Positions 60,042 to 64,000 of a stretch of DNA of 64,000 nucleotides are shown one piece after another. A model generated the notes under the pieces. It had not been told where the DNA came from. It was given only the letters and a program-made list of their open reading frames with translations, and searched no databases. The stretch comes from CAZHZT01 sp964537285 (lineage in GTDB: Bacteria; Bacteroidota; Bacteroidia; Chitinophagales; Saprospiraceae), in assembly GCA_964537285.1 (NCBI GenBank), contig CAZHZT010000012.1, positions 3,453 to 67,452 on the forward strand, in the 5' to 3' direction. Numbering within the stretch: the first letter of the stretch is position 1; each line of letters begins with the position of its first letter. The translations under genes were made by a program, and so were the position numbers.

Positions 60042-61811
60042 ATGAAAAAAAGATACCCATTCAAATTTCCGGATGCCTATACCCTCGAAGATACCGACAT
60101 CTTCTTCGGCCGAAAAGAGGAAATCGACAGCTTGTACAACATGGTTTTTCAGGCGGATTTGCTGTTGGTCTATGGCGCTTCCGGCACCGGAAAAACCAGC
60201 CTGATTCAATGTGGGCTGGCGGGCAAATTCCAGTCGCATGATTGGTATCCGCTGTGGATTCGGAGAGGTAAAAACCTCAACAGGTCCATAGATCGTATAC
60301 TGGAAGAGTATGCCGTTTCAGAGCAGGAAGAGAAGGAAAATCTCGATTGGCTGGATGAGGATTTCACCGTAGAAAGCACCACTCAGGATGTTGTGGAATC
60401 AAGCTCCTCTCCGCTTGTCCGGCAATTCCGGGCCATGTATCGGGAGCATTTCAAGCCTATTTATCTGATCTTTGATCAGTTTGAAGAGCTTTACACGCTT
60501 GGAAATAAACAGGAACAGCGTGAATTCATAGAAACGGTAAAAGAAATATTAAAACTCGAACAGCCGATAAAAATCATTCTTTCCATTCGTGAAGAGTACC
60601 TGGGCTATTTGTATGAATTTGAAAAAGAAGTGCCCGAGTTGCTCCGCAAAAAATTGCGCGTAGAACCCATGAACCTGGACAAGGTAAAGGCAGTGATAAA
60701 AGGTGTTGACAAACTGAAGCAAAGTAATGTCCATTTGAAAAAAGGCCAGGAAGACGCCTTTTCCGAAGAAGTGTTTTCCAAAATCCGGGGCGAAGAAAAA
60801 ACCCTTAACATTCAGCTCCCCTATCTGCAAGTGTTCCTCGACAAACTCTACATGCAGCTTACCAAGGATCAAGAACGCCAGTCAGAAGCGTTCTTCACCG
60901 TGGAATCGCTGCATGATATGGGCAATATTGGAGATGTGCTACGCGATTTTCTGGACGAACAGGTAAAATCCATACGAAACAAGCTCGCGCCCTCACATAG
61001 TAATCAACTCAAGGAAGAAACGATTTGGAGCATCCTTTCGCCCTTTGCGACGCTGGAAGGAACGAAAGCACCTACTACCCTTCCGACACTCCAAGAACAA
61101 CTAAAGCCCGTTTTTCAAAATCAAAAACCCGCCCTAAACAATCCAAATACTTTAATAAAAGAAACCGTAGAGTCCTTCGTCAACAGCCGGATACTGCGCT
61201 ATTCCGAAGAGGAGGAGCTTTACGAATTGGCGCATGACTCGCTGGCCAAACGCATTGCAGAGAAGCGCAGCGATGAAGAAATTGCCTTGCTGGAAATTCG
61301 CCGCCTGGTAAAAAGCCAGGCTTCGCTTAAAGACGAAGCCCGGGAGTTTTTCAGCGAGAAGCAGCTCAATGTCATTGAGCCTTACCGGGAAAAGCTGGAG
61401 CTGTCTACTAAGGAAAAAGCCTTGATCGAAGAGAGTTATCGGCAGGTGGAGACGGAAAAGCGCAAAAACAGGCGGCGGCGGCAGTTGTTGTTTGGCGGCA
61501 TGGCTTTCGCTTTGGTGATTTTGTCCTTACTGAGCCTTTGGGCGCTACAACAACAAAAGATTGCAGTAGAAGCTCAAACGCAGGCCGTGGAGGCCCAAAA
61601 TGCCGCTGAGGAAAAATTAATCGAAGCATACCAGGCCGATATTAATCGACATGAAGGCGAAATCAGGGCCTCTGACCGCAACCTGAATTTATTCGAAAAA
61701 TTCAAAGCGGATGATGATGTGATCGATTTGGAGCAACGCAAAATCGATAGCCTCCGGCTACGGATTAAAAGGTTGAAGGGGCAGATTGATAGGTTGAAAA
61801 TAGAGAAATAG
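60042..61811 (+). CDS. STAND-type NTPase with C-terminal membrane helix
   Basis: The 589-aa protein begins YTLEDTDIFFGRKEEIDSLY, then Walker A VYGASGTGKTSL (45-53) and Walker B IYLIFDQFEELYTLG (about 140-152), with a following sensor-type Arg (ILSIREEYLGYL). This is the nSTAND1-like pattern common in bacterial immunity NTPases. Residues about 300-440 look like a winged-helix/helical region (YELAHDSLAKRI). A single membrane helix (about 483-502) is followed by a coiled coil. There are no WD40 or TPR sensor repeats, so the protein may act as a membrane-tethered switch. It starts 14 bp after the preceding gene. Confidence 0.88.
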   Translation: MKKRYPFKFPDAYTLEDTDIFFGRKEEIDSLYNMVFQADLLLVYGASGTGKTSLIQCGLAGKFQSHDWYPLWIRRGKNLNRSIDRILEEYAVSEQEEKENLDWLDEDFTVESTTQDVVESSSSPLVRQFRAMYREHFKPIYLIFDQFEELYTLGNKQEQREFIETVKEILKLEQPIKIILSIREEYLGYLYEFEKEVPELLRKKLRVEPMNLDKVKAVIKGVDKLKQSNVHLKKGQEDAFSEEVFSKIRGEEKTLNIQLPYLQVFLDKLYMQLTKDQERQSEAFFTVESLHDMGNIGDVLRDFLDEQVKSIRNKLAPSHSNQLKEETIWSILSPFATLEGTKAPTTLPTLQEQLKPVFQNQKPALNNPNTLIKETVESFVNSRILRYSEEEELYELAHDSLAKRIAEKRSDEEIALLEIRRLVKSQASLKDEAREFFSEKQLNVIEPYREKLELSTKEKALIEESYRQVETEKRKNRRRRQLLFGGMAFALVILSLLSLWALQQQKIAVEAQTQAVEAQNAAEEKLIEAYQADINRHEGEIRASDRNLNLFEKFKADDDVIDLEQRKIDSLRLRIKRLKGQIDRLKIEK

Positions 61812-61821
61812 CTTAAGTAGT

Positions 61822-63801
61822 TCACAATCCCTTCACTGCCTTGGCATCCAAAGGCCTTTCAATCTCCACCTCAATCATCATAGTCCTCCAATCCGGGCGA
61901 TCTACCACCTCCCGATCCACAACCACCAAGCTTCGTTTTTCCTCCAATTCATCCAGAGGGAGGCCTTCCTGATTAAAGCCATCTGTACTGAACTCCTCTG
62001 TACAAATGAATAGCTTTAAATACTCCCGGATACGGGTAATACCCCATTGATGGTAGGCATCGTCCATACTCAGCGGGATGGTCCTGTAAGCCGTTTGGCC
62101 GGAGCGATCTAAAGCCCAGGCTTCCTGATCAGGCTCAAGGCAAATAGCCGGCATCAAAGTATTATTGATTGTATAATCAGCTCCGAAGAAGACCATGCTG
62201 AAACATAATGGCCTATGGCCGGTATTCGTAATTTTTAGCTGAAATGCCGGCAGGCACCATTCGGCCCCATGTTGCTTATAGTTAAAAAGAGCAGGCTGTC
62301 GCCAATCCAATGCTTCGATTGAAGCATCATCATCGTAATTACAGGCTTCGATTACGCTAAAAAGTTCCAATCGAAGCTCATTCGCTCCAATCGTAGTGTT
62401 CGGATTATCGGACTTAAGATGTGTATTCCAGCGGTTCATGAATTCCAATCGCTTGAAAAATTCATTGGCCGCCAACATGGAGTAGCCTTTGATTTTTTTA
62501 AAAACGGCTCTTATCTTATTTAAAGAATCCTGTTGACCTCCTGCATCGAAAACGGGTTCATCCAAACGAGTAAGAAAAAAATGATCGTACTTGGCATGAA
62601 TAAGATATTCCGCTTCGGTTGGGCTATCTGCCACTTTAAAGCTCTTTCCTGAACTCTTTTGCAATTGCTGTCGCAATATAGCTTCTCCCTCTTCATCATT
62701 TGCCTCCGCAAAAGCCAATGGCACAGCAGCTCCAGGCATTTTCGTAATGATAGCCCGGTAGACTTGACCTTTGTCCCAATCTGCTTTCAAATTTACTATG
62801 GAATAATGGGCATGCACCTTGCTTAGACGAACTTCCTCTTTCGTATCCAAAAATTCAAGGACAGTATCACTTGCCTCGATTCCATGCAAAACACCTGCAT
62901 TTAACGTCCAGACTTCCTCCCCCTCATTAAAACTCACCAGGTAAACCGGTACATTCTCCGGAGAATGCGTATCGGAAAAAAAGAAAAGGTTTTTATCTTC
63001 CGAATGGGTACTTTCTAATTGTGGAGATTGATCACTCACCAGATTTCCCACTTGCAATCGCACTCTATTCATCAACTCGCTATAACTGATTTGATGCCGG
63101 CTTTTGGCCAGTACGTTAACCAACCTGTGGGTAAAAACACCACATCTCCTGCCCTGTATATAGACCTCCTTCGCTGTCTCATTAGCTTTCGAAGCAGCTA
63201 GCAGCAAATGCCTTCCCTGAAGAGGAGTAAGGTTGACAGCTCCCGACTTTTTGTAATTTTCCACACCATAAAACGCAGCAATCGGCAGAACATCCTCCCT
63301 ATCCCTCAATTGCCTTGGCCAGGCATATTGCGTTCGCGTCGCCGTTCCCGAGTGACAGCAATCTAAAATGGTGACAAAATGCACTTGCTTGCCATTGGTA
63401 GCCTCCCAAATAAGATACGACAACTCTTTATCAGCTAAATCTTGTCCATTTGCTTGTCGGCTATCATGACATACTAGAGATTCGAGCATTTTGTCTGGCT
63501 CAATATGCCAAAAAGCTTCGGGAGCAGGGCAGCGAGAGCCATGGCCAGCGAAGTAGAACAAGCAGATATCTCCGTCATTAGCTGATTTAAAATGTTCAAA
63601 ACCATGAATTATGGCTTCCCGGCTGGCATTTTCATTGATTAATTGAATGGTATTGAGCTTAAAAGCGTTGTTTTGGTAATGGAGCTCTAGAAAAGCCTGT
63701 ATTTTTTCTACGTCATTTACACAGCCATCCAGTCGATGCCTGGGATTGGGGTAGTTATCGATACCAACAAGAAGTGCATAGATGGAAACGGGAGTTTTCA
63801 T
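61822..63801 (-). CDS. Caspase-family (metacaspase-like, C14) protease
   Basis: The 659-aa protein has an N-terminal caspase domain (about 1-260) with YALLVGIDNYPN, catalytic His87 in CLFYFAGHGSR and catalytic Cys149 in ILDCCHSGTATR. A segment GVFTHRLVNVLAK and DQSPQLE at its end is typical of p20/p10-type bacterial caspases. The remaining about 400 residues contain a possible beta-rich domain (about 285-345) and a second domain of unknown type (about 440-640). No signal peptide or membrane helix is present. It converges on the STAND gene (10-bp gap) and may be an additional effector of the same island. Confidence 0.88.
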   Translation of the reverse strand: MKTPVSIYALLVGIDNYPNPRHRLDGCVNDVEKIQAFLELHYQNNAFKLNTIQLINENASREAIIHGFEHFKSANDGDICLFYFAGHGSRCPAPEAFWHIEPDKMLESLVCHDSRQANGQDLADKELSYLIWEATNGKQVHFVTILDCCHSGTATRTQYAWPRQLRDREDVLPIAAFYGVENYKKSGAVNLTPLQGRHLLLAASKANETAKEVYIQGRRCGVFTHRLVNVLAKSRHQISYSELMNRVRLQVGNLVSDQSPQLESTHSEDKNLFFFSDTHSPENVPVYLVSFNEGEEVWTLNAGVLHGIEASDTVLEFLDTKEEVRLSKVHAHYSIVNLKADWDKGQVYRAIITKMPGAAVPLAFAEANDEEGEAILRQQLQKSSGKSFKVADSPTEAEYLIHAKYDHFFLTRLDEPVFDAGGQQDSLNKIRAVFKKIKGYSMLAANEFFKRLEFMNRWNTHLKSDNPNTTIGANELRLELFSVIEACNYDDDASIEALDWRQPALFNYKQHGAEWCLPAFQLKITNTGHRPLCFSMVFFGADYTINNTLMPAICLEPDQEAWALDRSGQTAYRTIPLSMDDAYHQWGITRIREYLKLFICTEEFSTDGFNQEGLPLDELEEKRSLVVVDREVVDRPDWRTMMIEVEIERPLDAKAVKGL

Positions 63802-63870
63802 TTTCTTATGGTGTTTTTTTAGATTAACGTCTTTATTATATTATTCATTTTCAATACTATATAAAACATC

Positions 63871-64000
63871 TGGTTCTAGATGATTTCATTTGGTAAACGT
63901 TTTAAGAACACAAGCAGGCCGTTAGGCCTGCCTGATCTTTTCTCTAAATCCTCCTGAGGAAAAGATTATTCTATCTAATTTCTTCCGCTTAGCAAGTAGC
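63871..64000 (+). repeat. Dispersed repeat R3, copy at right edge of window
   Basis: GGTTCTAGATGATTTCATTT, GGTAAACGTTTTAAGAAC, the GCAGGCCGTTAGGCCTGC hairpin and GAGGAAAAGATTATTCT match 6967-7029 (inverted) and the left part of 52426-52899. The copy probably continues beyond the window. No gene is seen between 63802 and 64000. Confidence 0.85.

Overview
The window reads as chromosomal DNA of a member of the Bacteroidota, most likely a Saprospiria-like marine or aquatic lineage. This is inferred from type IX secretion C-terminal sorting domains (gliding-type C-terminus at 15434, type A tails at 18424 and 26777), the TonB receptor/DUF4249 pair, TAnnTTTG-type promoter boxes, and CHAT/caspase/STAND signalling proteins. 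No rRNA, prophage, CRISPR array or intact transposase was seen. One tRNA gene, tRNA-Phe(GAA), lies at 48830-48902.

Layout. 136-9290: a sulfide/persulfide handling block (sulfide:quinone oxidoreductase, a metallo-beta-lactamase/double-rhodanese fusion, a DUF3365 haem protein, a rhodanese lipoprotein, a 1-Cys peroxiredoxin) interspersed with a ChaN-like lipoprotein, a pirin and a BioD-like P-loop protein. 9460-20274: secreted proteins, including a 1462-residue PKD-repeat adhesin-like protein, plus an amino-acid permease/PLP-lyase pair. 20879-24841: a second sulfur block (universal stress protein, two small rhodaneses, a second fusion paralogue). 24878-33560: a membrane methyltransferase, secreted proteins, the FtcD histidine-degradation enzyme and a TonB receptor with its DUF4249 partner. 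33570-39695: Uma2-type nuclease, folA and the cell-shape cluster mreB-mreC-mreD-mrdA. 39853-51978: a secreted-protein pair, KdsD-type isomerase, RecQ, prohibitin-like protein, an MtfA-like protein, tRNA-Phe, an O6-alkylguanine repair protein and thrS. 52072-52447: an MntA/HepT toxin-antitoxin pair whose HepT is truncated by a repeat. 52920-63801: a putative conflict or signalling island with a HEAT-like membrane protein, a formylglycine-generating-enzyme-like protein, a tight CHAT / unknown / STAND-NTPase operon and a convergent caspase-like protease.

The most striking non-coding property is the density of long hairpins. One family (called LPE1 here) has eight full copies of about 110 bp whose ends look like the rRNA antitermination boxA and whose stems show compensatory changes. 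A second family (LPE2) has conserved flanks around a hairpin whose sequence differs in every copy. There are also very long exact palindromes, the longest with 63-bp arms overlapping the end of the peroxiredoxin gene. Five copies of GTGA-N6-TCAC, a CRP/FNR-type operator, were found upstream of three sulfur-metabolism genes, suggesting a shared regulator.

All functional calls rest on reading translated sequence and recalled family motifs; no database search was run. LPE1 and LPE2 are labels used only for this window.
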